This document shows, piece by piece, positions 1 through 10,871 of a stretch of 64,000 nt of DNA. The DNA is taken from contig CM028328.1 in assembly GCA_016647705.1 (NCBI GenBank), forward strand, positions 11,092,614 to 11,156,613, in the 5' to 3' direction. Numbering within the stretch: position 1 is the stretch's first letter; each line of letters starts with the position of its first letter. The notes beneath the pieces were generated by a model that ran no database searches, had not been told where the DNA came from, and saw only the letters and a program-made list of their open reading frames with translations. The position numbers and the translations under genes were made by a program. The stretch is from Eucommia ulmoides. Its lineage: Eukaryota > Streptophyta > Magnoliopsida > Garryales > Eucommiaceae.

Positions 1-148
1 TTGCCCCTGAGATTCTATTAGTTTTAATGGAATCTCTAACGGAGGGACGAATTTGAAACGTTATGATACGTAGAGGGCTTAAAATGAAACGTTTAAACTT
101 AGAAGGATCACTTAGAAATGTATCAATAGTTAGAGGGTCTAAATTGTA
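1..148. mobile_element. Right end of a Mutator-like element (rest off window)
   Basis: This stretch matches, with decay, the right terminal inverted repeats of the MULEs at 37032..38157 and 2500..16075. It has the same order of phrases: GAGGGCTTAAAATGAAACG, AGAAATGTATCAATAG, AGAGGGTCTAAATTG and a terminal TTTTCCC. The partner end would lie left of the window, so the element's contents are unknown. No coding sequence is seen. Confidence 0.7.
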
Positions 149-349
149 CTTTTCCCTATTATTTTTTATTTAATTTCTGTAAATTCAATATTTCAATATT
201 ATTACTAAATTTAATGTGCATATATTATTTCTATAATTTCGTGTAAATTTAATATCCATAATTTTTTATATATTATATTTTCTCTATTATATTATTTTTT
301 TAATTTAATTTTCTCAAATTTAATGTTTTCGTATTATTACCAAATTTAA
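149..349. repeat. AT-rich tandem array, part 1
   Basis: Repeats of phrases such as AAATTTAATGT, TATATTATTT and AATTTAATATTCATAATTTT recur about every 65-140 bases. The same phrases resume at 2184..2499 and 16076..16450, so one array was apparently split by the MULE insertions. No gene is visible. Confidence 0.6.
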
Positions 350-2183
350 GGGATAAAGACCTTTTTGGTCCCTAACAAATGGCTTGGGTGTCCAATTGGC
401 CTGAGTGTTCAATTGGCCCTTAACTTTTGCAACTCGACATATTTTCCCTTAACATTTCAAAATCATTCTAAATTGGCCCTTGGGTTAGGTTCCATTAGTA
501 AAATTTGGGAAAATTGAATAGAAAAAATCACGTGACAAGCACATGACATTTGGTCAAAGGTCCATGCATAATTTCATTCTTACTAATGAAATGGGACCTA
601 TTTACATATTTTGTAAAACTTAAGGGGTAAAATATGTTTTTTTCTTTAATTTTTTTTAGGTCTTCTTCTTCCTCTGCACTATCGCCCCAAACTCCACCAC
701 TCTATCGTCGCCTTCTGCTGAGCAACCACCGTAGCCATTTCCGCCACTGCCACCTCCTTTCACAAGTCTCCACCGCTGCTTTCTCTCACCATCGCCAACG
801 CCTCCTCTTCTTCCCTCGCCAACGGCACCTCCGATCCCTCCGCCACATCGACGACGTGTGCTCTGATCCTTCGTTCACCTGCGTCGTCTTCTCCACCACG
901 TTCGTCATCTTCGTCTTTTTCTCTATTTCGATTCAATTTCGAAACCCTGTTCGAAATCGAAACCCTGGTTCGTTCACCTGCGTTGTCTTCGTCTTCTTCT
1001 CTATTTTGATTTCGATTTCGAAATCGATTCCAATAGTGTTCTTCATATTGTTGCCGTCATTATCGATTTCGTTTGCTTATAGGTTTCGATTTCAATTGGA
1101 GTTTAGAGTTCGATTTCGATTTCAATTTCAATTTCGATTAGGGTTTAAGATTTCGATTTCGATTGTGATTTAGAGTTTGATTAGTTTGATGATTTTTCGA
1201 TTGTGGTTTCAATTTGTTGTTTGAGATTAATGTATTTTTTTCGTTCATATAATAGAACACAGATTGAGTTTCTATTTATTTTTTTAGATCTGTATGTACG
1301 TTTTATTTTTTATAACCTGCTGATTTTTTGAAATTATATTGGTTAAATATGTGAAGTATGTATTGTGTTATTGATTTGTCTAAACCGCTGTGTATAAAAG
1401 AGTGTCATTTATAGGCACCATTCGGTACCGAAAGCTCTTGTAAGTATTTTTTTTATTTTGATTAAAATGGTTAATTGAGTAAATAATTCTTCTACTTAAA
1501 AAGTGTTTGATAAGGTAGTGATGACATCTTTGTCATCTGTATAGACAATTTCTTAACTGAAAATAATTTCTTAGAGGGTTAAGAAAATTTGGGTATAGAG
1601 GTCATAGTTCATCAATCTATTGATCTATGAAAATTGAATAAATGAACAATTAATTTTTTGCCATAAGTAATTTTATTTTCTTGATTTTTAAGAGTGTTTT
1701 TTTTTTAAAGAGCAAAATAAAGGATGCTTATATTTTTAATTATTTTTTCATGTATAAGCAAAAAATTAATTAAAAAAAATGTTATCAAAGTGTGGCTTAC
1801 GCAAAATTAGTCTAGAATAAACATAATATTGCAAAAAATAAATTAGAGATTGTATTACGGAAAAATAAATTAGAAATTGATTAGAAATTGTATCGTGGAA
1901 AACTAAATTAGAAATTGTGTAATTTTTCTAATAAGAAGAAGAGACAAAATTAAAAGAAAAAAATATTTTAAGTTTAGATGACTTTTCAAAATTAACCCCA
2001 TTAAATAAAAAGACTAAAATATCCTTAATGAAACGTTGACCTTTAGTTGATTTAACGGAATCTGTTTCAGGGGCCAATTTGGAACGATTTTGAAATGTCA
2101 AGAGTAAATGTGTCGAGTTGCAAAAGTTAAGAGTCAATTAGACACCCGAGCTATTTGTCAAGAACCGAAAAGGTCTTTATCCC
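350..2183. mobile_element. Non-autonomous Mutator-like element with long TIRs
   Basis: Terminal inverted repeats of about 150 bp begin GGGATAAAGACCTTTT at the left and are mirrored at the right end (about 2035..2183). Shared phrases include CTTAACTTTTGCAACTCGAC and CAAAATCRTTC. The flanks are CAAATTTAA (341..349) and TAAATTTAA (2184..2192), an 8 of 9 match that fits the 9-bp target duplication of MULEs. Inside are a pyrimidine-rich part (about 640..900) and a degenerate TTTCGA-type repeat (about 905..1210) that creates an open frame with no recognisable domain. No transposase is seen. Whether a host gene piece was captured cannot be told by eye. Confidence 0.8.
905..1210 (+). repeat. Degenerate TTTCGA-type microsatellite
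   Basis: Hexamer-like runs of TTTCGA and TTTCAA repeat through this interval inside the 350..2183 MULE. They explain the long Phe/Ser/Arg-rich open frame over 634..1173, which I do not regard as a gene. Confidence 0.6.
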
Positions 2184-2499
2184 TAAATTTAATGTCTATA
2201 TATTATTTTTATAATTTGTGCAAATTTAATGTTCACAATTTTCATATATTATACTACTTTTTTATATTGTTATTTTAATTTAATTTGTATAAATTTAACG
2301 TTTCAGCATTATTGTTAAATTTAATATCCATATATTATTTTTAATTTAGTTTATATAAATTTAATATTTTAGTATTATCACTAAAATTAATATCTATATA
2401 TTAGTTTTATAACTTTAATAATATAGTATTATTAATAAATTTAATGTATATTTCTATAATTTTGTAAATTTAGTATTTCTTTATTATTATTAAATTTAT
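2184..2499. repeat. AT-rich tandem array, part 2
   Basis: This continues the array seen at 149..349, with the AAATTTAATGTCTATATATT phrase repeating at intervals of about 65-140 bases. It lies between two MULEs. No gene is seen. Confidence 0.6.
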
Positions 2500-2807
2500 G
2501 GCAAAATACATTTTAAACCCTTTAACTATTGACTCGTTTCTATGTAGTGTAATAAGTTTTTTTTATTTCAGTTTAAATTTTCTAAGTATGTACTCAGTTT
2601 TAAATGCTTCTTCTATTAGATTTTTATCCAAACTAACAGAAATAACCTTTTTGAACGGGTAAAATAGTAATTTTATATATATATATATATAGATATTGTT
2701 TTTTTTTTCTTTTTTTTTTTCTCAATATCATCCTCTCTTTTTTTTCTCTCTCTCACACACACACACGCTCTCACAGAGCAACAATGTCCTCTCGAAAGAA
2801 CTCTCAA

Positions 2808-2991
2808 ACAATGGCCCCTCTCACACCACACTCTCTCTCCACCCCTCAAGCTCACCCCCGATCGCCTCTTGAAACCCCTCCAATTCTCCACCTCCTCTGC
2901 CGCACCCAAAATCTCTGCCACCATTTTTGTTGGAGACAACCTCCCCGACACCACCCTCTCCTACTTTGACTCATACAATGATCTCATGTAA
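2808..2991 (+). pseudogene. Captured 5' piece of a peroxiredoxin-2E (PRXIIE)-like gene
   Basis: The frame starting at 2830 reads LKPLQFSTSSAAPKIS and then ATIFVGDNLPDTTLSYFDS before a stop at 2989..2991. This matches the end of the transit peptide and the first strand of chloroplast type II peroxiredoxins (VGDKLPDATLSYFDS in relatives). Those enzymes reduce peroxides with thioredoxin or glutaredoxin. The catalytic PGAFTPTCS segment is absent, and the ATG at 2811 is in another frame, so the piece cannot make an enzyme. It lies directly inside the left TIR of the 2500..16075 element, which is where Pack-MULEs carry captured sequence. The family call rests on remembered similarity. Confidence 0.7.
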
Positions 2992-3120
2992 AGAATTTTA
3001 CTAAACCCATAATCCTTCAAACTGTAAAGAATCTTATTCAGTCACAGGGTTTTAAACAAAAAATCAAAGATTTTTCTTTGTATGGCACCCCCAAATTCAA
3101 TGATGGTGTAGTACCTAGTC
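2992..3120. other. Pack-MULE interior, nothing recognised
   Basis: Short stretch between the peroxiredoxin piece and the foldback element. It reads weakly like coding sequence, but I cannot assign it. Confidence 0.4.
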
Positions 3121-3508
3121 CTTTACCCATTTGGGTCTTTAAAGATCGAAAATAACAAAAATGGATTCCCTTTTATCTTATTTGCGAGATTAGGTCTTCC
3201 CGGCCTTGTGAATATCGATCTTTTTTTTTTTTTGAAACTTGCCTTGTCGCCAGTTTCTAAAATGGGGGCTACTACCATGGCGGCCCCTCCCCCTCCTCCC
3301 ACCCCACTCTCCACCCTCCCGCAATTATTTATATTTATAGTTTTATAATTTGTATATAATTATAATTTGTAATTAAAAATTATAATTTGTATATATAATT
3401 TTTAATTTTAAAATATTAAACAAATTTTAAAATTATATATATATAAATTATTCAAACCATACCCCCAACCTCTGCTCCCCCCCTCCCAAATGGTTAAGTG
3501 AAATTATA

Positions 3509-3589
3509 ATTTCACTTAACCTCCCCCCAAACCAAATTCGGCCCTGGCAAGGCCGGATTTGGTTTTTGCAGGAGGGGGTTAAGTGACAT
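3509..3589. repeat. Small hairpin inside the foldback's left arm
   Basis: This stretch is absent from the right arm and is itself an imperfect palindrome: TTCACTTAACCTCCCCCC pairs with GGAGGGGGTTAAGTGA around the core GGCCCTGGCAAGGCC. Similar CCGGCCTTG/CAAGGTCGG hairpins occur at 8836..8855. Confidence 0.6.
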
Positions 3590-4932
3590 TAATAAAAATG
3601 ATTTTATTTGTCATTGTATCAAAACTAGGGGACAAAAAATGTAGTTTTTCTATATATTTATTTTTTACACTTGTTCGGGCATTACTCAACCTATTTTTAT
3701 CATTTTTTATTATATTATAATAATAATAATTTTTTTTTAACAAAGTTAATTTTTTTTTCTATGCAGTCTGTACACTACAATAATTTTTTCTGAAGTCCAA
3801 ATTTATTGTACTATATAATAGTCACTATAATTTTTTCATATAAAAAATTACAATAACTTTTATGGCATATAAAAAAATTTGGGGGTATGGTTTAGGGGTT
3901 GGGGGTATGGTTTGAATTAAATTTTTTTTATACGCCATAAAAGTTACTGTAATTTTTTATATGAAAACATTATAGTGACTATTACATAGTACAATAAATT
4001 TGAATTTTTGAAAAAAAAAATTATTGTAGTGTATGGATCACATGGAAAAAAAATTAAGTTTGTTAAAAAAAAAATAATTATCTATTATATAAAATATGAC
4101 GGTTTTTTTTGCTGATTAGGATAAACTTATAACTAGAATAAAAAAAAATATGATTAGGACAAACAAAGTTGCTGACAAGACCAAATAAATTTGCTGACTA
4201 GAATATTTTAGCGACATTAATTAAGGATTATTAAAGGAAATTGGGTTTGTCGAAAAGGAAACAGACACGGATTGAGGGTATAATTTACTCAACTTCCTCT
4301 AATTAAAATTCTAATTTAATTAATCAATCCTTTAATTACTTCCATAAATAACAATTTCTCCTCTTTATGTTAGCTTCTGTTTTTGCTTCATGTTTCTTTC
4401 CCTCTAGGTTAGTAACGTTTGTTCTTCTCTATTTATTGTGGCCGTCACTCTCCTCAATCTAAACCCTCAACAACTTATCAAACCCCCCTTTTTCTTCCTC
4501 TCTCCATCTGCCATCTCGGTTCCATCGTCGTCTCCATGCCATCACCATCACTGCCACATTGCCCTTTGGTCGCACGTCGCCATCGTCATAACCAATAACA
4601 ATACATCCATAATCTCTCTCACCATCAGCCGCTACCCACATGTGCTATTTCCCTCCATCACCAGATCCATCTATCCCTCCATCGCTACTAAGCTGCCATA
4701 TCCGACATCAAATTCTCTCTCTTTCTCTCTGTGGAATCCATCTATGGAAATCGCGATTTCCATCTCATCGATTTCCTCTCTCTCTCTCTTTATGGAAATT
4801 TTATTTATCTCTCTACAAAAGTCTCAGTATTCTACCCTAATTTTCAATCTTAGATTCTGCCCTAGCTCACCTTGCGTTCCTCTTCTGTGGCAACGATGGG
4901 TGTGTTAGTAGAGCGAGGAATTGAAGAACAAC

Positions 4933-5425
4933 CATCTTCAGATTTGACTTTGGTTGATTCGGTAAGTTTAAACATCTTGATTGATTTTGTTTGTAATGTT
5001 GTATAGTTGTATTTTTGTTGATTGATTACTGATTTTGTTTATTATCAATGACGTATTGATAATAATTTTGTCAATGCGAAGGAACTTGAGGTTCTTAACT
5101 CTCCAGTTGTGGTAAGTGTTCAAGCATTAGCTAGATAAATCTTTATTAATCCGAATTTCTTCTTTTGCAAATTTTAGTTAGTTTAATTGGACGTAGATTA
5201 AAGACCATCTCCATCGTTGATGCTCACGCAACACACTTTCCATCGCTAAACATTTTCAGATCTGACGTTGGTTGATTTGGTAAGCTCAAACATCTTCGTT
5301 GATTTTGTTGGTACTGTTGTATATCTATATTGTTGTTGATTGATTTTATGTCACCTGGTACTGATTTTGTTTGTTATCATGGTTGGTTCCAATTTGTCAA
5401 TGAGATTGAACTTGAAGTTCTTAAG
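4933..5425 (+). repeat. Direct duplication inside Helitron 1
   Basis: The block 4933..5099 recurs, with decay, at 5251..5424. Both copies start with CAT(C/T)TTCAGAT, run through GGTTGATT(C/T)GGTAAG and TTGTTGATTGATT, and end near GAACTTGA(G/A)GTTCTTAA. The GGTAAG suggests a duplicated exon-intron border of a captured gene. The gene is not recognised. Confidence 0.6.
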
Positions 5426-6712
5426 CTCAAACATAGGTGGCGTTTGTTTAATGTTTCATTTCCAAGCGATCGTAGGAGAAGCGTTTTAATTATTAATTAG
5501 TATTAAAATATCAGGATTATCCCTCACATGATCTTAGATTAAAAGATGCTTTTGGAGCATGCGAAGTACAACATTGTTATAGGAGAGTGGAGAAACTTGC
5601 ATGCAGAAGATTTTCACAATTGAGGAAGGTTATACCTGGATCGTATTCAAAATACGACCTCTCCAAAGAAAATTTGACGTATCGGGATTTGGATTATTCA
5701 ATTTGAAGCTTTTCTCTCTCAGTGTTTTGGCCATTCCCTCCACCCACAATGCCAACCATCTCAACCACCGTCAACAACAACTGAATCGTAGCTCAATTTC
5801 CTTACATCTAAACCCTAACCAGGCGAGTGTTTAGAATGTTTAATTATTTTGATTTATTCTTTTTATCTATCAAACCTTGCTTCCTGAGGGAGATTGGGAC
5901 ATTGGGTTCAGAAACAATGTATTGGGCTGCCAGGATGAAGTGTACTTTGTCCCAAGCAAGGTTCCTGAACCTTAGTATCTGTTATTCCTTCAGAAACAAT
6001 GTACGAGGCTTGGCCTGTTTTGATAAAGTAACATTTCTCAATTTATAGGAAATACACTATCAAAATAGTTCTCTATCAATTTGCCGCCAAGTCCAATCTC
6101 CCACCTTTTGCTTGCTATTTCTATCATTTTTTTTTATCCAAGAGGAATTACTCCCACACATCTTCAACTTATTTTGTAGTCATTGTTATTTTGCTTTAAT
6201 TATTCTCATTTAGTATTATAATAATTGCTTTCCCAAATTATCGTAGGAGGCTTATTATATAGGTTGTTATTCATTTGACATCGTTGGAGGACTTCGGTGG
6301 AGTGCCACCGTAAAAACACTACGCCGCCACGGTTATTCACTGCTGGGTCGCAAACAGAGCCCATTGTGCACATGGGGGGAAATAGGATGAGTGATTTTTT
6401 TTCAAAATGATTCATATTTTGAACAACCATAATTCAAAATAAAGAAAGGTTTTTAGGTCCAAATTATTTAATTGCGAAAATGGGCTTAGAAATTATTGGA
6501 TTTCTTAATTATATCATCAACTTATCTTTGTTCCTTCCTTTTAAATTAATTGAAATTACTTTCTTAATTTTATGTTAAAAATGACAATTATTGTATTAGA
6601 AATGACAATTGTTGTATTTGTTTCTCAATTATCTTTGTAAGTTTTTATAGGTAATATGTTGATTATTTGTTAGTGATGTGTTCATTTCAAATTAAGTTGT
6701 CTGTTTTAGTAC

Positions 6713-6740
6713 GTGCCTTCAGGCATGGGTTATACGCTAG
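6713..6740 (+). other. Helitron 3' terminal hairpin and CTAG end (Helitron 1)
   Basis: Stem CGTGCC/GGCATG with a TTCA loop, then GGTTATACGCTAG. The terminus is shared with those at 8790 and 15893. Confidence 0.85.
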
Positions 6741-6962
6741 TAATATAATAAAAATTGATAAAAATGGGTTGAGTAATGTCCAAACAAGTGGAAAAAACAA
6801 ATAAATAGAAAAATTACATTTTTGGTCCCCTAATTTTGATACAATGACAAATAAAACCGTTTTCATTAATTTCACTTAACCATTTGGGGGGTGGGGGTAT
6901 GGTTTGAATCATTTATATATATAATTTTAAAATTTTAAAATTTGTTTAATATTTTAAAATTA

Positions 6963-7009
<47 letters not shown>

Positions 7010-8036
7010 TTAGTTATATATACAAATTATAATTTTTAATTACAAATTATAATTATATATATAAATTATAAAACTATCTATATAATAAAATAGGATGGCT
7101 TTTTGGCTGATTAGGATAAACTTATGATTAAGACAAACAAAATACTGACGAGAACAAACAAATACTGACTAGGACAAATATAAAAAAAATCAATTTTGGT
7201 AAAAGGTTAAATCAATTTTCCTTAATTAATTTAATTACAGAATTGAACGATTACACAATTCCTTAATTAAACATAACAATTAGTGAGAATATAAAAGTAG
7301 ATTAATTAGTGAGAATTGATTAATTAATATAAAAAAAAGAATGGTTTATTGAGTTATAAAAAAAGAAACATACATTTTTTATATATTTCTTAATTCTTTA
7401 AATATTGAGAAAAAAACAAAACTACCTATTAATTTATATCATATTTAATTTATTCCTTAATTAAATAATATTCCTTAATCATTTAATTAAATGTTTCTAA
7501 TTAAAATTTGCATCGTTGTCTGTCTCGGCTGTCGGCACTATACTTCGATTTCAACTGTTTCTTCGATTGCTTATTACTTCGATTTTTTATTTTTTTTTTG
7601 ATTTATTTCTTATTCAATTTTAGAATCTCCAATTGATGCTTGGACGGTGACCCCTGGAGTTGAAGCAGTGTCGTTTCTTAATTAACATACCATTTTTTAG
7701 GTATGTTTAACTAACCTCAACCTTAAGTTTCGAATCCCCAAACAATTTTTTTTTCTCTTTTTGTTACAATACTTTTGTTTATGTTCCTAGAAAACTGAGA
7801 ATACAAACTAAAATTTGGGACAGAAACACTACGGTGGTATTTCTTTAGCGTTTTTGCTCTTCAATTTATGTTTTTGTTCCTCCAAAAATCACTTAGGTAG
7901 CATTTGTTTTATTGCGAATTGGAGTTTTCGAATTGCAATTAAAAATGAACGTATGTAAAAATCTGAAACGTAACCGAATTATTCCATTTTGCCTCCAGAT
8001 TATCAATACTAAATTTTTTCCCCTTTTGTACAGATG

Positions 8037-8150
8037 ATGAACAATATCAATCTCGGGGTGGAGGTGGCGAGGGCCCACGGGATGGTGGCGAAATATGATC
8101 AGGGCTCATCTCTTGCCCTCTTCACCGATGTCACCAACTCCAAGTACTCT
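8037..8150 (+). pseudogene. Unidentified captured exon in Helitron 2
   Basis: After an intron-like acceptor (CTTTTGTACAG), the frame reads MNNINLGVEVARAHGMVAK and then YDQGSSLALFTDVTNSKY, running into a CT microsatellite. The composition is much more gene-like than the surroundings and the sequence is open through this stretch. I do not recognise the protein. It probably comes from a host gene captured by the Helitron. Confidence 0.4.
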
Positions 8151-8759
8151 CTCTCTCTCTCTCTCTCTCCAAATTTGCATTATTGGTGTATCAATATGTG
8201 TGCTAATGTACATTATTTGTTTGATTTTAATGGATGCTCAATTTGTAGGATGGATTCATACTGCTTTGTTACCACTATCATCATTTAAGTATTGTGCTTT
8301 GTGGTAATGCTTAATTGGGGGAAAACTAATACGTAAATTGTTGATTGGAATGGCGTTTTATTTGCAAATAGTTAAAATTTGCAAGTAGATTTTAGTGGTT
8401 TAGTCACAAGTTGATTCTAATATTTAAGTGGTTTTAGTCCGAAGTTGATTATAATATTGTTGTTAATTTTTTTATTTTTTGTTGTGCGCACCTGCGGCTC
8501 AGTGATTGTTTTTTATATTTAAATTTGTATTGTATAGTTTTGTTTTGTTTTTTGTGCACTTGCGGCTCATTGATTGTTTTTTATATTTAAATTTGTATTG
8601 TATAGTTTTGTTTTAATTACTATTTTGAGACAGTGAGATTTGGGAGTGTTGGAAAAATTAAGAGAATTTTGTTAATAAACTTAGTTATTTTTTGTATTTA
8701 ATAAATAATATTATTTTTATATTAAATTAATTATATATTTAATAATAATAAATTTAAAA

Positions 8760-8790
8760 CCCGTGCCTTCAGGCACGGGGTATACGGTAG
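8760..8790 (+). other. Helitron 3' terminal hairpin (Helitron 2)
   Basis: Perfect 8-bp stem CCCGTGCC/GGCACGGG with TTCA loop, followed by TATACGGTAG. Same family as 6740 and 15893. Confidence 0.85.
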
Positions 8791-8991
8791 TAAATATATA
8801 TAATTGGGCGAGGGTGAGGAGTGGGAGCTGCCCTTTTAGAAACCGGCCTTGTCAAGGTCGGTTTAAAAAAAAAAAAAAAAAAGAAAAAAAAAAAGAGCCC
8901 TTCATAAAGTCGGAAAGACCCAATCTCGCAAATAAGATAAAAGGTGATCCATTTTTGTTATTTCAGATCTTTAAAGACCCAAATGGGTAAA

Positions 8992-9582
8992 AGAAATCTG
9001 TGTGGTACCAGAGGAACTTCTGGAAGAGCTTCGGAAGAAACAGAGGGACTTAAAAGAGAGAATAAGTTACTATGTGCGTGAGAGAGAGATTTTTCTTCTT
9101 CTCGTCCATCGCCGCTGCCGATGCGATTCTTCTTCCTCTCCTCTATCGCCGCCACCGACGTGATTCTTAATGTTGGAAAGTGGGTGAGATTTTTCAGTGA
9201 ATCAGCTTAATCGATCATTTGGGTACTTCCATTGCTGCTACTTTGCACAACTTTTTTATTTCAACAATGGTGATTAATTACTCTAAAATAGGAAACCCAT
9301 AAGACGAAATAAAGGGTTTTCGGTTGGAAGGTAAAGAATCAAATATGTTCTTTTTGTCACAAATTTCGCTCTCAGTGCTTATTAAATCTCTACCGTCTGA
9401 TGCAAACGAGTGGTTTTTGAGAGGGCAAATGCATTTGCTGAGGAACATTGTGAGGATGAAGCACTATAGAATGGTATTTATATGACCCCGATCAAATTTT
9501 GGCGTCTCCTGATGTCTTCGTCTTCTTCATCGGGAGCGACCTTGCTCTCTCTCTCTCTATACATATACCCACAACTGCAGAT
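8992..9582 (+). other. Pack-MULE interior with coding-like but unnamed stretches
   Basis: Right of the foldback the sequence contains two coding-like bits: VPEELLEELRKKQRDLKERI (about 9005..9065) and SLPSDANEWFLRGQMHLLRN (about 9385..9455). Neither is recognised. They may be further captured exons of the Pack-MULE; no complete gene is present. Confidence 0.35.
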
Positions 9583-9744
9583 ATGGTAGTGAAGGAGAAT
9601 TCGACGCCCACGGTAGAGATAAACAAGTTGAGATTCACCTATACATGTATCGACGGTCACCCTCCGCCGGGATCCAAACCTCTCATCAACGATTTTTCTC
9701 CGACGCTCAACTCCGGTAACCGTTGCCTTCTTATCGGATCTAAC
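9583..9744 (+). pseudogene. Captured first exon of an ABCI19/20-like ABC ATPase
   Basis: The frame from ATG at 9583 reads MVVKENSTPTVEINKLRFTY, then CIDGHPPPGSKPLINDFSPT and SGNRCLLIGSN, the N-terminus of plant soluble ABC proteins of the ABCI19/20 type (relatives: TVEIRKLTFTYPGIDGRPPP). The similarity stops at GSN, just before the Walker A lysine (GAGKTT in the family), so no ATP-binding site remains. The break falls where an exon end is plausible. The piece lies just inside the split right TIR of the 2500..16075 MULE, consistent with capture. Function as an ATPase is excluded; a short peptide could still be made. Confidence 0.75.
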
Positions 9745-9905
9745 TGCACTAGCTCAATCCCTATTCCTTTGTATTTGAGCTTAACCAATTAATTTCATTA
9801 CAAGATAAGGTGGCATTCAGGCTGATGTGTTTGGCGAATATGAAGGGAAGTGAATACTTAGAGGCCATTGTTGCTGTGTGTGAGAGAGAGAGAGGGGATG
9901 ATATG

Positions 9906-9937
<32 letters not shown>

Positions 9938-10177
9938 TATAATAAATCAGCTCATTTATATCCAGGACCGTTGGATCAAGACATAAACATGAAAGACATT
10001 CGTAGCCATTGGATTACTTTTATCTTATACAACATATATTTTAGGGTTTGGAGCCGCAGCCTCTCACTCTCTTCCCCAACCCTCTTCCTCTCTCTCTCTC
10101 TCTCTCTCTCCCACCTCCGACGTCGCCGTTGAAATCGGCCAACTGCAACCATGGCCATTGCCACCGCCACCGCCACT

Positions 10178-10420
10178 GCCATCGCCATCGCCGTCTCCGT
10201 CGCTCTCGACTCCACCCAATCCACCATCGGTTCCTACCTCCCTCAACGACGGTGGCCGGATTACCCTCGGTTCCTCCCTCCCTCGACGATAGCGGCGAAT
10301 CGCCACCGCCATCGCCGTCTCCGTCGCTCTCAACTCCACCCAATCCACCCTCGGTTCCTACCTCCCTCGACGACGACGACTGGATCACCCTCGGTTCCTC
10401 CCTCCCTCGACGATAGCGGC
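10178..10420 (+). repeat. 119-bp tandem duplication, CT/GC-rich
   Basis: Units 10178..10296 and 10302..10420 share CCATCGCCGTCTCCGTCGCT, CTCCACCCAATCCACC and CTCCCTCGACGATAGCGGC. The duplication and a CT run before it create several overlapping open frames on both strands that look like artefacts of composition. Confidence 0.85.
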
Positions 10421-10871
10421 CAAATCTTCGGCCATATCTCCATCGATTTGGACAGATCTAGCCAAATTGAAGTTCCCTGTGCAGCTACCAACACTGTCAT
10501 TCCCCTTTGCAGGTACGCCCTCTCTTTCTCTGCCTTTACGCCATTTATTGTTCATTTTTCTCTTAGAACCTAGGTTGTGTAAAATCTAATTTGGCATGAT
10601 CTGGTGACCAATAGCTGAGCTTCAATAGTTGAATGCGCTGCTGTTGTGGTGCATTTCGCTTCAGTCGATTTGTTTGCTAAAACGAAACACATTTTCGAGG
10701 GCCTGTTTTGGTTTTTCATTATTTTTGGGACGTTTGGCGATTGAAATTAGGGTTTATGTATGGATTTTAGTATTTTTGGGATTTGAAATTAGAGGAGAAG
10801 TGCATGCACATGTCTTTTTTTTATACGTATTTGTTGTTTATGTGCTTTTGGGATATTGTAGGGCAATAACG

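Larger units (their letters stand above)
4081..6740 (+). mobile_element. Helitron 1, non-autonomous
   Basis: It begins TCTATTATATAAAATATGAC after an A (4080) and ends in a hairpin ACGTGCC-TTCA-GGCATGG followed by GTTATACGCTAG, with T at 6741. TC start, subterminal hairpin, CTAG (CTRR) end and insertion between A and T are all Helitron hallmarks. The first 60 bases match the 5' end of Helitron 2 (both contain GCTGATTAGGATAAACTTAT). Its removal restores a continuous foldback arm, which fixes both ends. No Rep/helicase gene is present. Inside are CT-rich exon-like sequence (4440..4970), a duplicated block, and further exon-like stretches around 5600..6050 that I cannot name. Confidence 0.85.
7077..8790 (+). 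mobile_element. Helitron 2, non-autonomous
   Basis: It starts TCTATATAATAAAATAGGAT after A (7076) and ends with the hairpin CCCGTGCC-TTCA-GGCACGGG and TATACGGTAG before T (8791). Removing it joins AAACTA to TAAATAT, which matches the mirrored left arm of the foldback (AAACTATAAATAT in reverse complement). The insertion is therefore exact to the base. The last four bases are GTAG instead of CTAG. No replicase is seen. An exon-like stretch after a TTGTACAG acceptor (8037..8150) is the most coding-like part. Confidence 0.87.
3121..8991. mobile_element. Long foldback (palindromic) element interrupted by two Helitrons
   Basis: The left arm 3121..about 3900 is mirrored in reverse complement by three right-arm pieces in the correct order: about 3925..4080, 6741..7076 and 8791..8991. 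Matching phrases include CAAATGGGTAAA with GATCTTTAAAGACCCAAATG at the ends, ATCTCGCAAATAAGATAAAA, CCAAATGGTTAAGTGAAATT, ATTTGTCATTGTATCAAAA, GGCATTACTCAACC and AGTCACTATAATTTTTTCAT near the centre (about 3900..3925). Removing the two Helitrons leaves a continuous hairpin with arms of roughly 0.7-0.8 kb. The left arm carries an extra small hairpin (about 3509..3589). No coding sequence is seen. I cannot assign a superfamily; no clear target duplication flanks it. Confidence 0.8.

Noticed and set aside
634-1173. 179-aa open frame rich in Phe, Ser and Arg
   Set aside because: It lies inside a MULE and is created by pyrimidine-rich sequence and a TTTCGA-type repeat.
2808-2991. Working peroxiredoxin gene
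   Set aside because: Only the transit-peptide end and the first strand remain; the catalytic cysteine region is missing.
8760-8790. Hairpin resembling a bacterial Rho-independent terminator
   Set aside because: No T tract follows; the same hairpin plus CTAG-type end recurs three times at Helitron borders.
9583-9744. Working ABC transporter subunit gene
   Set aside because: The similarity stops before the Walker A lysine and no further exons follow.
10041-10573. Overlapping long open frames on both strands
   Set aside because: They follow a 119-bp tandem duplication and CT/GC-rich runs; amino-acid content is repetitive and no domain is seen.
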